From Acidovorax sp. CCYZU-2555 (lineage in GTDB: Bacteria; Pseudomonadota; Gammaproteobacteria; Burkholderiales; Burkholderiaceae_C), in the NCBI RefSeq assembly GCF_018413525.1, contig NZ_JAHCDD010000004.1:1-64000 (forward strand): 64,000 nt of DNA. Direction: 5' to 3'. Under the pieces are notes generated by a model that was given only the letters and a program-made list of their open reading frames with translations, had not been told where the DNA came from and did no database searches. A program made the position numbers and the translations under genes. Positions 27,643 to 35,881 of the stretch are shown piece by piece. Numbering within the stretch: the stretch's first letter is position 1; the number at the start of each line of letters is the position of its first letter.

Positions 27643-28527
27643 ATGTTTGAATTTACCAAGGCAAAGTCTTTGGGAGCATTACCTACTCAAGCCGTAGGAG
27701 ATTACTTGCTCTCAATTGACGACATCAATGGATCCAGGCAGTTTATGGATGGAGATGTTTCTGCCCAGGGAATTTTTGGATATAATCAGGCATATTTGCC
27801 TTGCGGCATGCTTGTTGGATTTATAGAACCAGTTACCAGCCCGCAGAAAACGCTTGAAATTGTTTCCGCATCAGAAATCAGTGCAGATCTTAGGCTACAA
27901 GGAAGTAGAATAAAGCTCACGCTAGACCGGTTTTATGTTGAATCGTACCCAGGAACTGGAGAGCACACAATTTTATGTGAATTCAACGGGAAAAATCAGG
28001 TACTTCCGGAGAATGAAGAGCTAAAATTTGCAACGAAATTTTCAGCAAATGATAAATCTGCAGCGGCAGTGATGAATGCACCCATTTTCTTAGGATTGAC
28101 TGTTGCCAATGATGGGATTTCTTTTGAAGGCCGCACGATAAACATCGAAAGCAAAGGTAGCGAAGCCATACTTGCAGCACTTGAAACTCCAGTTTTCAAA
28201 GCAGGCCTTTCCTTAATAAGTACTGCGCAGCCCGCCTTAAAGCAACTTGTTAGCTTGGCTGCCGCCTCAATTAAAAATATTGAAAGCTCCAAGAAAAATA
28301 AGCAAGTGCATCATTTCAATCTAGGACTTGATTTTAGCGATCGAGTAACTTCAGCCAGACTGCGCTTGGGAACTTATATTATTATTCAAACTGATTCAGC
28401 TTCGTGGGATTGGACTCAATTTGAATGGCAGCGTGATGCCATGCTTCTCCGCGATGTAAGGAAAACTCATGCTGAATCCATAGGGTTCAACTACCTAGCC
28501 ATCGGTGTAAGTAATTTCGAGAGCTAA
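27643..28527 (+). CDS. Unrecognised 294-residue protein, third member of the AAA-subtilase operon
   Basis: The start is 1 base after the protease stop with AGGAGAA upstream, so it is part of the same translational unit. The product begins MFEFTKAKSLGALPTQAVGD and appears mostly beta-strand with repeated short strands (IKLTLDRFYVESYPG, HTILCEFNGKN). A weakly hydrophobic helical part follows near 200-230 (AGLSLISTAQPALKQLVSLA) and then beta segments ending in FNYLAIGVSNFES. No signal peptide, Cys motif or catalytic pattern was recognised. It could be the protease substrate, an effector released by cleavage, or a sensor. Its function is unknown to me. Confidence 0.75.
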   Translation: MFEFTKAKSLGALPTQAVGDYLLSIDDINGSRQFMDGDVSAQGIFGYNQAYLPCGMLVGFIEPVTSPQKTLEIVSASEISADLRLQGSRIKLTLDRFYVESYPGTGEHTILCEFNGKNQVLPENEELKFATKFSANDKSAAAVMNAPIFLGLTVANDGISFEGRTINIESKGSEAILAALETPVFKAGLSLISTAQPALKQLVSLAAASIKNIESSKKNKQVHHFNLGLDFSDRVTSARLRLGTYIIIQTDSASWDWTQFEWQRDAMLLRDVRKTHAESIGFNYLAIGVSNFES

Positions 28528-28849
28528 ATTTAGTACGAAGCCTTAGAAGAATCCAAGGTAGACCCATGGCTGGCGCACGTCCACTACCCGCCCGACCACC
28601 ATCAGACGGCGTTCTGTACGCATGACCACCCCCTCGGCGTGGACAAGCTGGGCCTGATCTTGATGGATGGCCAGCGGCCCCAGCGCAATGTGAACAACGA
28701 CGAACGTGATGGGATTTCGGACGCAACCTTCCCTGCCTCCAAGCAGCCGCCAAGCTGCTGGCGCATACGCCGCAGAGGCTGCACAGTCACTGACCTGCCC
28801 GCTTCTGGCCCTATCAACGTAAAGTTAGCGAAGTCCATCAACCAGGAGA
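28528..28849. other. Debris between the AAA-subtilase operon and an IS fragment
   Basis: GC content rises sharply here compared with the preceding genes. On the minus strand broken frames read QLVHAEGVVMRTERRLMVVG, then QPWVYLGFF and a stop at about 28550, and in another frame MMDFANFTLIGPEAG. They look like parts of a decayed gene, but I do not recognise it. This marks the right edge of the AT-rich cassette. Confidence 0.35.
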
Positions 28850-29155
28850 ATGATGGATAGGCAAAAGAGCAGATTCACTGAAGAGCAGAGCATTGGCTTC
28901 CTCAAGCAAGCGGAGGCCGGGATGCCCATCAAGGAGCTGTGCTGCCAAGGCGGTTTCAGCGATGCAACGTTCTACAAGTGGCGGGCCAAGTTCGGCGGCA
29001 TGCAGGCCACGGATGCCAAGAGGCTGCGGGAGCTTGAATCCGAGAACTCCAAGCTCAAACGCTTGCTGGCCGAGGCCCAGACCGCTGCTGTTGAGACTGA
29101 ACTCACACTATTGAACCAGAGCGGAAGTTCGAAAGGCTGGGTGTTGTTGACGTAA
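28850..29155 (+). pseudogene. IS3-family (IS407-like) transposase OrfA, 3'-truncated
   Basis: The first ~77 codons are a good OrfA: KSRFTEEQSIGFLKQAEAG, then CQGGFSDATFYKWRAKFGGM and SENSKLKRLLAEAQ. After that the frame continues as unrelated residues to a stop at 29155, and the usual OrfB does not follow. This group is different from the element at 22.2 kb. It marks a second insertion event at the right border of the island. Confidence 0.7.
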
Positions 29156-29244
29156 TGCGGCCGTTGAAAAGCCATATTGGCAAAGCCATAACTGGCTAGC
29201 GTATGCTTACTTCAGCTACTCACTTTCCACCAGTGATTGCGGTA

Positions 29245-30690
29245 CTAACTCTGATGGTGCACTCGTCGCATCCAATCGCCCTGCGGCGCCGCCGAGTAGC
29301 TCTCGCTCTTCTTGCGGCGCGCATAGTGAACAAGTGCCCCGTTTGCCGTAACCGAGAAGACGTCGCGATTGAATCCGTCGTCGTCAGCTTGACCATCATC
29401 AATCGACTTGCTCAGGAGGCCGAGCTTGACTAAATCGCGGATCCACTTGGAGAAGGTCGTTTGCTCGAAGGCAACGGTGCTGTTGCTGTTGAAAGAGTTG
29501 TAATCACCGACACCGAAGGTGCCGTTGAATTGACGGCTCATAGCGATGTCCAAAACCGCCCACGCCTTTTCTGAAATGCGGCTTTGGAGTGCTTGATATT
29601 TATCGTACGTAGCTTTGTGAAGCCACTTCTCGAACCTAGCACGCTTCTCCCTGGAACTCAGAGGCTGGCGCGTGTTGCCACAGTATTCGCAGAACGCGTC
29701 AGCAAGACTCAGCAAGTCACGCAAGTTCGAGTTGACGAGTAAGTACAAGTCCTTGAGATCGTCAATCTCGATCGGGAGGTCAGTCTCCGCCTTTTCAGGA
29801 TTCGTTGAAAACTCTGTAAGACGAGCTTTGATGAGTTCTGTCAGCGAAGAAGAGTGAATGTTCGAAACTTCGAGCGGCGCACTGAGGAAGGCCGTCAACC
29901 GGGGCGACGATGCGAGGCTGTGAATCACCCCATTAGCGCCGCAGAATACCCAGCGCAAGCCGTTGACATTGAATAATTTGTCGCGAAGCGCCTCAAGCAT
30001 GCGACGTGCGGCCGCTCCCGTTTCGAGCAGCTCGACGTTGTCGATGATGCAGACGACACCGCCATTGCCTTGAACGGCAAAGATTTCGTCGAGCCACCGG
30101 CGTACGAGCGTTTCGAAACCGCTCTGAGAAAATCCAGCCGACTGATTGACTTGGGACGATTCCGACAAGCCGCCAGACGCCGACACACTCGCCAAACCGG
30201 CAAGTCCAACAGAGAGTCCTCCGCCGGCCTGCCCGTTCAAATGCTGAACGACGGGCGAGTTGAGCCAAGCGTCCAACTGCGGCAGGGACAGTCCTTCGGG
30301 AAGGTCGAAGTGGGACAGGTTCGATGCGAACTTAAGCAACGTCTGCGCCACGCCCTGAAAGACTTCCTGGCAGAACTGATCAACGTTTCCATCCTTCTTG
30401 AGCTGGTAAGAGGTCAGTGAGGGAATGAGGAGCTGGGGCGTCTCGCCAGCAAGATAGGCCGTGAAGCACTTGTACGCGGCGACGTTCACCAGGCTTGTCT
30501 TGCCGACGCCAACATGGCCGTCCAAGCAGGTAATTTTTCCGTGCTTATGAAGTCGCTGCGCAACGGTCTGAATGTCTTCGTCTCGCCCTACCATCAATCG
30601 CTCGCCCTGAGCGTCTGGGCGAAGTGCAAAGACGCCAAACGGGTTCTCGACAAACCCGATAGCGGCATAGATATCTAGAAACTTCACCAT
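29245..30690 (-). CDS. P-loop ATPase, AAA/STAND-like, 481 residues
   Basis: Walker A is GHVGVGKTSL at about 58-67 and Walker B is VVCIIDNVELL at about 205-215. ANGVIHSLASSPRLTAFLSA and the following helices fit an Orc/Cdc6- or STAND-like lid. An N-terminal FVENPFGVFALRPDAQGERL motif with LMVGRDEDIQTVAQ resembles ATPases that rewire by binding an N-terminal tail. The C-terminal ~100 residues (AWAVLDIAMSRQFNGTFG, FSKWIRDLVKLGLL) look like a winged helix. A Gly/Ser-rich stretch lies near 150-180. The ATG at 30690 has GGGGAGAGGGA upstream. No effector domain is fused. It may be a regulator or a single-gene defence ATPase. Confidence 0.72.
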   Translation of the reverse strand: MVKFLDIYAAIGFVENPFGVFALRPDAQGERLMVGRDEDIQTVAQRLHKHGKITCLDGHVGVGKTSLVNVAAYKCFTAYLAGETPQLLIPSLTSYQLKKDGNVDQFCQEVFQGVAQTLLKFASNLSHFDLPEGLSLPQLDAWLNSPVVQHLNGQAGGGLSVGLAGLASVSASGGLSESSQVNQSAGFSQSGFETLVRRWLDEIFAVQGNGGVVCIIDNVELLETGAAARRMLEALRDKLFNVNGLRWVFCGANGVIHSLASSPRLTAFLSAPLEVSNIHSSSLTELIKARLTEFSTNPEKAETDLPIEIDDLKDLYLLVNSNLRDLLSLADAFCEYCGNTRQPLSSREKRARFEKWLHKATYDKYQALQSRISEKAWAVLDIAMSRQFNGTFGVGDYNSFNSNSTVAFEQTTFSKWIRDLVKLGLLSKSIDDGQADDDGFNRDVFSVTANGALVHYARRKKSESYSAAPQGDWMRRVHHQS

Positions 30691-31065
30691 TCCCTCTCCC
30701 CTTAGACGTGATTCGCCGCTGAAACACACTTGAAAGCTTACTCACGGGTTGCGCAGGGGAAGTTGTCAAAACCCGACCATACGGCATAGCGTCACTTTAG
30801 CGGCGATGGGTCACCCGAAAGCGACTTCTGGTCACATAGGTCCGCTCCTTGCCGATTGTGCCTCATGGGCGCAGCTGCTACTGGCTGATTGCAGCCGCTG
30901 AAGGCATTTTGCCAGATGATTCCCCGGAAAAATGCGTAGCTCAGCGACTTGAGCTGCGCTCAAATAAGTAACGATAAGGTCCCCTCATCGTCACTTTAAG
31001 ATTTCCCACCTCATAGGAACAATGACAAAAAATGTCATTTCATTACAAAACCTGATAGATAGAAA
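30691..31065. promoter_or_regulatory. Intergenic region with a spaced direct repeat
   Basis: 375 bp between the ATPase start and the LysR stop. The 10-mer CGTCACTTTA occurs at 30790-30799 and again at 30989-30998, about 199 bp apart in the same orientation. The ATPase promoter should lie in the first 100 bp. No gene-like frame is visible. Confidence 0.4.
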
Positions 31066-31968
31066 TCAGTTCACCAGGCGCTCGGCGCGCGCATTGCGCG
31101 CTTCAAACAGGCACGACGACAGATCACGCACGATACGTGACTTAGGCAGGTCGGGCCGAAAGATCAGCAGGGTACGGAAATGCACGGCGGCCGAGAACGG
31201 CCGGAAAACCACGCCGCGCGCGGCGTAGCCGTCAGCCGCATACGGGTTCACCAAGCCCACGCCCAGCCCTTCCATCGCCAGCGCGCAGACCGTGGACGAG
31301 TTGGGCGTCTCGGCGATCACCCGGGGCCGCACATTGCTGGCCTGAAAGACTTTCTCCAGCTTGTGGCGCACCGTGTCTTCGGGCGACAGGGCAATGAACG
31401 GTTCGTCGGCCAGGTCTTCGGGCGTGATCACCTGACGCTCGCAAAGCCTGTGGCCCACGGGCATGGCGCACACGGCCTTGGGCGTGGCGAACAGCTGGTG
31501 CTCCAGGCCCGACACATCGATCTCGTCCGCCGCCAGCCCCACGTCGAAGCGGCTGCCCATCACCAGCTCGCGCACCGTCGACGACGCCCCGACCTGCAGG
31601 GTCACGGCGATCGATGGATGCTGGGCGCGAAACAGCCGCAGCGCATGCGGCACCAGCGTCGAGCCCATGGCCGCGAGGCTGGCCATGCGGATGTCTCCCG
31701 TGCCGAAGTCGCGGATGCGCGCGGCGCTCACGCGCAGCCGGTCCAAACCCTGGAAGGTGTGCTCGACATCGCGAAAGAACAACTGCCCTTCGGCCGTGGG
31801 CACGAGGCGGCCACGGATGCGATCGAAAAGCTGAAAGCCCGTGGTTTTCTCCAGCTCCAGGATGCTGCGACTGATCGCCGGCTGGGTGATCTGCAGCAAG
31901 TCCGCAGCGCGTGAGGCCGAGCCCGTGATCATCACCGCCCGGAAAGACTCGACTTGGCGAAAATTCAT
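31066..31968 (-). CDS. LysR-family transcriptional regulator
   Basis: 300 residues. The HTH region is MNFRQVESFRAVMITGSASR with AADLLQITQPAISRSILELE, closest in feel to the OccR/NocR/LysR-lysA branch. The effector domain includes GDIRMASLAAMGSTLVPHAL and SGLEHQLFATPKAVCAMP. The start at 31968 fits the family; upstream ATGs add an unrelated leader. It is divergent from the TctC gene at 32119, and the 150-bp gap (with ATTGATTGTAATTGG near 32010) is a good place for its site. It probably controls the TctC and cystathionine-lyase-like genes. Confidence 0.87.
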   Translation of the reverse strand: MNFRQVESFRAVMITGSASRAADLLQITQPAISRSILELEKTTGFQLFDRIRGRLVPTAEGQLFFRDVEHTFQGLDRLRVSAARIRDFGTGDIRMASLAAMGSTLVPHALRLFRAQHPSIAVTLQVGASSTVRELVMGSRFDVGLAADEIDVSGLEHQLFATPKAVCAMPVGHRLCERQVITPEDLADEPFIALSPEDTVRHKLEKVFQASNVRPRVIAETPNSSTVCALAMEGLGVGLVNPYAADGYAARGVVFRPFSAAVHFRTLLIFRPDLPKSRIVRDLSSCLFEARNARAERLVN

Positions 31969-32118
31969 AACCAGCCTATAAGTTTTGAACATGGATGACC
32001 GCAGTTCGGTCATTGATTGTAATTGGTGGCCATTTTAGAGTCTCTACTTGGCTTCCAGATAAACGCCTGCCGTTGATCTGGCTTCGTATGGCACAGCAAT
32101 AGGCATTGGTGCAATCAA

Positions 32119-33114
32119 ATGAACTACTCTCTCAATCGTCGAAATGCGTTGGTTGGTATGGGCGGCGCGGCCATGGGCGCACTCGCGCCTTTTGGTAAAT
32201 CATGGGCAGATTCCATTTACCCTGGCCGGCCCATCAAGTTGATCGTGCCCTGGTCGGCAGGCGGCAGCACCGACGTGCTGGCCCGGGCGGTGGGCCAGAA
32301 CCTGACCGATGTGCTGGGCAAGCCCGTGGTGGTCGACAACCGCCCCGGGGCATCGGGCCGATTGGGAATTGACGCCATGGCCAAGTCGCCGGCGGATGGC
32401 TACACCGCGGCCGTGATCGAGCTGGCCCACGCCATCGCACCGTCGGTGTTCCAGCGCGTGTCGTACGACATCATGAACGACACCGCCGCGATTTCGCTGC
32501 TGGGCGACTCCCCGCTGGTGCTGTTTGTGGGCGCGCAGAAATACAAGTCGGGGCAGTTCTCCAGCTTCCTGGCCGATGCGCGTAGGGCCGCGGACCCGTT
32601 CACCATCGCCACCAGCGGCAACGGCAGCATCAGCCACCTCGCGGCCGGTCTGATCGCCAAGGAAACCAGGGTTCCTCTGGACCTGATTCCGTACAAGGGT
32701 TCGGCACCCGCCCTCACCGATGTGGCGGCCGGCATCGTGCTGGGCCACTTCTGCACGCTGGCCAGTGCCAGCAGCCTGCTGGCCGCGGGCAAGATCGTGC
32801 CGCTGATGGTCACAGGCAGCCGCCGCATTCCCCAACTGCCCAATACGCCTTGTGCCAACGAGCTGCGCCTGGCCAGCATGGACTTCGGCCAGTGGTGGGC
32901 GCTGGTTGTGCCCGCGAGAACGCCTGCGCCCATCGTCGATACGCTGTACAAGGCCACGGCCGCATCGCTGGCCGACAAGCGCGTGCAAGCCCGTATCTCC
33001 AGCCTGGCGATCAACCTGCAAAGCAAGGCACCCGACGACACCATGGCCTTTGTGCGCGCCGAAGCCACGAAGTGGGCCAAGGTGGTCGCCGACCTTGGCA
33101 TCAAGCCTGAATAA
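32119..33114 (+). CDS. Tripartite tricarboxylate transporter family binding protein (TctC/Bug)
   Basis: 331 residues. The N-terminus NRRNALVGMGGAAMGALAP has a twin-arginine-like signal. YPGRPIKLIVPWSAGGSTDV and SPADGYTAAVIELAHA are the Bug signatures, followed by LDLIPYKGSAPALTDVAAG. A periplasmic receptor with no TctAB genes nearby. The next gene, 19 bp downstream, encodes a trans-sulfuration-type PLP enzyme. The ligand may therefore be a sulfur amino acid or related thioether, an inference from context. Confidence 0.9.
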   Translation: MNYSLNRRNALVGMGGAAMGALAPFGKSWADSIYPGRPIKLIVPWSAGGSTDVLARAVGQNLTDVLGKPVVVDNRPGASGRLGIDAMAKSPADGYTAAVIELAHAIAPSVFQRVSYDIMNDTAAISLLGDSPLVLFVGAQKYKSGQFSSFLADARRAADPFTIATSGNGSISHLAAGLIAKETRVPLDLIPYKGSAPALTDVAAGIVLGHFCTLASASSLLAAGKIVPLMVTGSRRIPQLPNTPCANELRLASMDFGQWWALVVPARTPAPIVDTLYKATAASLADKRVQARISSLAINLQSKAPDDTMAFVRAEATKWAKVVADLGIKPE

Positions 33115-33133
33115 AGCCCCGACAGGAATCCAG

Positions 33134-34297
33134 ATGACAGAGAAAGCGCCCATCGTGGGCCCCCGAATGAACGATTTTCGCAGCCTCTCGCCCGCCGTCT
33201 GGCGGGCCTCCACCGTGCTTTTCGACAACATTGCCGACTTCACATCGCGCAAGGAGCGCGTGTACGACGGCTACACCTATGGCGTGACCGGAACCCCGAC
33301 GACGCGCGCGCTGGAAGAGCGCATCGCCCAGCTGGAAGGCGCGCGCTTTTGCGTGACCGCGCCGTCCGGCCAGGCCGCGCTGTGCCAGGTCGGTCTGGCG
33401 CTGTTGAGCGCTGGCGACCATGTGTTGATCGCCGATTCCGCCTATGGACCGCTGCGCACTTTCGCGCAGGATTATTTGCAGCGCTTCGGCGTGCAGTGCG
33501 AGACCTACGACCCGTGCGCGGGCGCGGAGATTGCGCAGTTGATCCAGCCCCACACCAAACTCATCTTCATGGAGTCGCCTGGCTCGCTGACGATGGAGAT
33601 GCAGGACATTCCAGCCATCGTGCAGGCCGCCAAGGCCGCCGGCGTGCTGACCGTGCTCGACAACAGCTGGGCATCGCCGCTGGGTTTCCAAGGCGTGGTG
33701 GCCGGCGTCGACATCGTGGTCGAAGCCGCGTCGAAATGGTTCGGCGGACACTCCGACTTGCTGCTGGGCAGCATTGCAACCGATAGCCGTGCGCTCTATG
33801 AGAAGTTCCGCACGGCGCAAAGCGTACTAGGCCAGGCTGTGAGCCCGGATGATTGCTTTCTCGCGCTGCGCGGTTTGGATACCTTTGCGCTGCGCTACAC
33901 CCACCAGTGCGCCTCGGCCTTGGCCGTCGCCGAGCTGCTCGCCTGCCATGCATCGGTGACCAGCGTACTGTTCCCGCCGCACCCCGGCGACCACGGCCAC
34001 GCGCGCTGGGCGGCCTCGTTCCAGGGCGGGGGCAGCGTGCTGTCCTTCGTGCCGGCGTTCCAGTCTGGCGCGCAGATGCATCGCTTCTTCGAAGCGCTGC
34101 AGGTGTTCCAGATTGGCGCCAGCTGGGGCGGCGTGCATAGCCTTGCAGCTTACTACCCGGGCACCGAGCAGGCGAAGAGAAAGCATTGCCAGGTCATTGG
34201 CGGCATTGTGCGCCTGGCTATCGGCTTGGAGCCAGTGGAGAAACTCGCACTGGATCTTAAGCAGGCGTTGCAAAACGCCATCCTGCGGACAGACTAG
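33134..34297 (+). CDS. Cys/Met-metabolism PLP-dependent enzyme (cystathionine beta-lyase-like)
   Basis: 387 residues of the trans-sulfuration family, which cleaves or forms C-S bonds with pyridoxal phosphate. YGVTGTPTTRALEERIAQLE and the phosphate-binding CVTAPSGQAALCQ are present. The PLP Lys is in EAASKWFGGHSDLLLG, and LDNSWASPLGFQG supplies the cofactor Asp. The C-terminal SWGGVHSLAAYYPG contains the usual Ser-Leu region. The family includes MetC, MetB and methionine gamma-lyase. The exact reaction cannot be settled here, but WGGVHSL fits MetC-like beta-lyases. It lies in one operon with the TctC gene. Confidence 0.86.
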   Translation: MTEKAPIVGPRMNDFRSLSPAVWRASTVLFDNIADFTSRKERVYDGYTYGVTGTPTTRALEERIAQLEGARFCVTAPSGQAALCQVGLALLSAGDHVLIADSAYGPLRTFAQDYLQRFGVQCETYDPCAGAEIAQLIQPHTKLIFMESPGSLTMEMQDIPAIVQAAKAAGVLTVLDNSWASPLGFQGVVAGVDIVVEAASKWFGGHSDLLLGSIATDSRALYEKFRTAQSVLGQAVSPDDCFLALRGLDTFALRYTHQCASALAVAELLACHASVTSVLFPPHPGDHGHARWAASFQGGGSVLSFVPAFQSGAQMHRFFEALQVFQIGASWGGVHSLAAYYPGTEQAKRKHCQVIGGIVRLAIGLEPVEKLALDLKQALQNAILRTD

Positions 34298-34444
34298 TCC
34301 GGTGGGCCTGCAGCGCGCCAACTCTTGCTGCGCGATGCCGGTCAGCTCGGTGAGCCTCAGCGCGTCCACCGGCGTGAAGTCGATGGGCCAACACGCGTTT
34401 CTGGGAAATGCCTGCTCGGCACTGTCCTTTCGGGCCATCATGAG

Positions 34445-34540
34445 ACCGGCAGCTTTCAGCGCGCCGGTCAGCGTGCGCGACTGACGCCGTCAGCGGTGAC
34501 CAAGGTCATCCGCAAGCGGGAGGACGAGTTCGGCGCTCAG
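34445..34540 (+). pseudogene. LysR helix-turn-helix fragment
   Basis: A 32-codon stretch reads TGSFQRAGQRARLTPSAV then TKVIRKREDEFGAQ, which matches the recognition region of LysR proteins. Neither a start nor a following effector domain is present. It is a relic of a lost regulator in the 645-bp gap after the lyase gene. Confidence 0.55.
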
Positions 34541-34942
34541 TGGCCGGGGGTGCAAGAAGCTTGCAGAGCAACAGGCCTTCGCCTCAGGCACGCCACGGGC
34601 AGCGTCCTTAGCACTTGTAATTGCTTGGATGCGCAACTGCTGGCGTTCCACACGGGTCCCTTGGGACTGACCCACCCACTTCCGGCTGATCCGAGCCTTT
34701 CACGGTCCAAGGCTTGAACAGCAGCAGCCAGCCCAAAAGCTTCAACGCTGCCTGTCCTGAAACGCCGTTTCACCAGGACCGGCGGTTTGATTGTGCGGTT
34801 CTCTTAGTGCCGGCTCAAAGACCCCAAGGTCCGTTTCTGCATGCCAAGACCGGCTCATAGCGACCCCAATGAGAAGTTCACTCTATGGCTTTCACGATAC
34901 GATGGAGGGCAAAAATCGTAGTCGAACGGGTAAATTTAATCA
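34541..34942. other. Gap without a recognised gene
   Basis: About 400 bp of mixed composition between a LysR relic and the dapB-like gene. I see short frames only. The last ~100 bp are AT-richer and should hold the promoter of the dapB-like gene. Confidence 0.35.
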
Positions 34943-35630
34943 ATGCAAGTCTTTGTCGCCGGTACCGGAAAACTTAGTTCAGAGTTGTTGAAATCACTCA
35001 GTTCCACCCAAGGACAAACAATTTCACCTTGGCAAGGTGAGCCCGCCTCGAGTGAACGAAGCATAGTTGTTCATGCAGGCTCGGGCCGAGAACTCCAGAC
35101 AATATCCAATTTTTGTGCCCGCACATCCTCGGTACTCATTGAACTATCCACATGAACTATCCACAGGTTCGGCGATTGAATCCCTTGGTGTCTGCTTTCC
35201 CATTGTGCTCTGCCCGAACACCAATATCCTGATGCTGAAATTTATGCATATGTTGGAATCCTCAGGCAGCTTGTTCAGTGGCTATGATTTGCAGCTAACC
35301 GAATCCCACCAAGCATCTAAAAAGTCTGTCCCAGGCACCGCTGTCGCTATTGCCAACGCATTGCGCATTCCCATAGACGAGATTGCATCAGTTCGTGATC
35401 CAGCAATTCAAAAAGGCGAGCTCAAAATTCGCGAAGAGCATCTGGCTCGACATGCCTTCCATCGAATCAGAATTAATGACAGTTCTTGCCAAATAGAGAT
35501 GGAATCGAGAGTCGTTGGCGACTCGCCTTATGCTAGCGGCGTACAGCAGATCATAGCTGCCGTGACTGAGCGAAAGCTACTAAATCGGGCCTACTCGATT
35601 ACCGAGTTCATCGAGAAGCGTTGGCTCTGA
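34943..35630 (+). pseudogene. dapB-like dihydrodipicolinate reductase gene disrupted by a 13-bp tandem duplication
   Basis: Frame 1 begins MQVFVAGTGKLSSELLKSL, a dinucleotide-binding start, and stops at 35154-35156. Frame 2 continues as FPIVLCPNTNILMLKF, ESHQASKKSVPGTAVAI (aligning with the DapB substrate loop) and VVGDSPYASGVQQIIAAV. The join is the unit TGAACTATCCACA present twice in tandem (35140-35152 and 35153-35165). Removing one copy gives an uninterrupted frame of 224 codons running through IELSTGSAIESL. DapB proteins usually have ~265 residues, so this is a shortened relative. It is AT-richer than its neighbours, which suggests transfer. Confidence 0.75.
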
Positions 35631-35881
35631 ACACCGTCAAGCATAAACTTCTGACGACCGCTTACGGCCGTGGATTCGACCGGACAATGCAGCCCATTTC
35701 TTTTTGCTCTCTCCTAAAGTATCGACACAAATCAGATGGAAAGATTGAGGCCTTCCCGCGGTTTGCTGGACGGCTTGCCTAGCCCTTTAGCGCTGATGTA
35801 ACGTCTCACCCATAGCACCGAACGGTGCATCTCGCCTTCAGATGCTGACCCAAATCGGCTGGTTGCAAGGTGCAGGTATTC

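Noticed and set aside
34285-34301. CGGAC...GTCCG hairpin at the end of the lyase gene as a terminator
   Set aside because: No following T-run, and the stem is short; not convincing as an intrinsic terminator.
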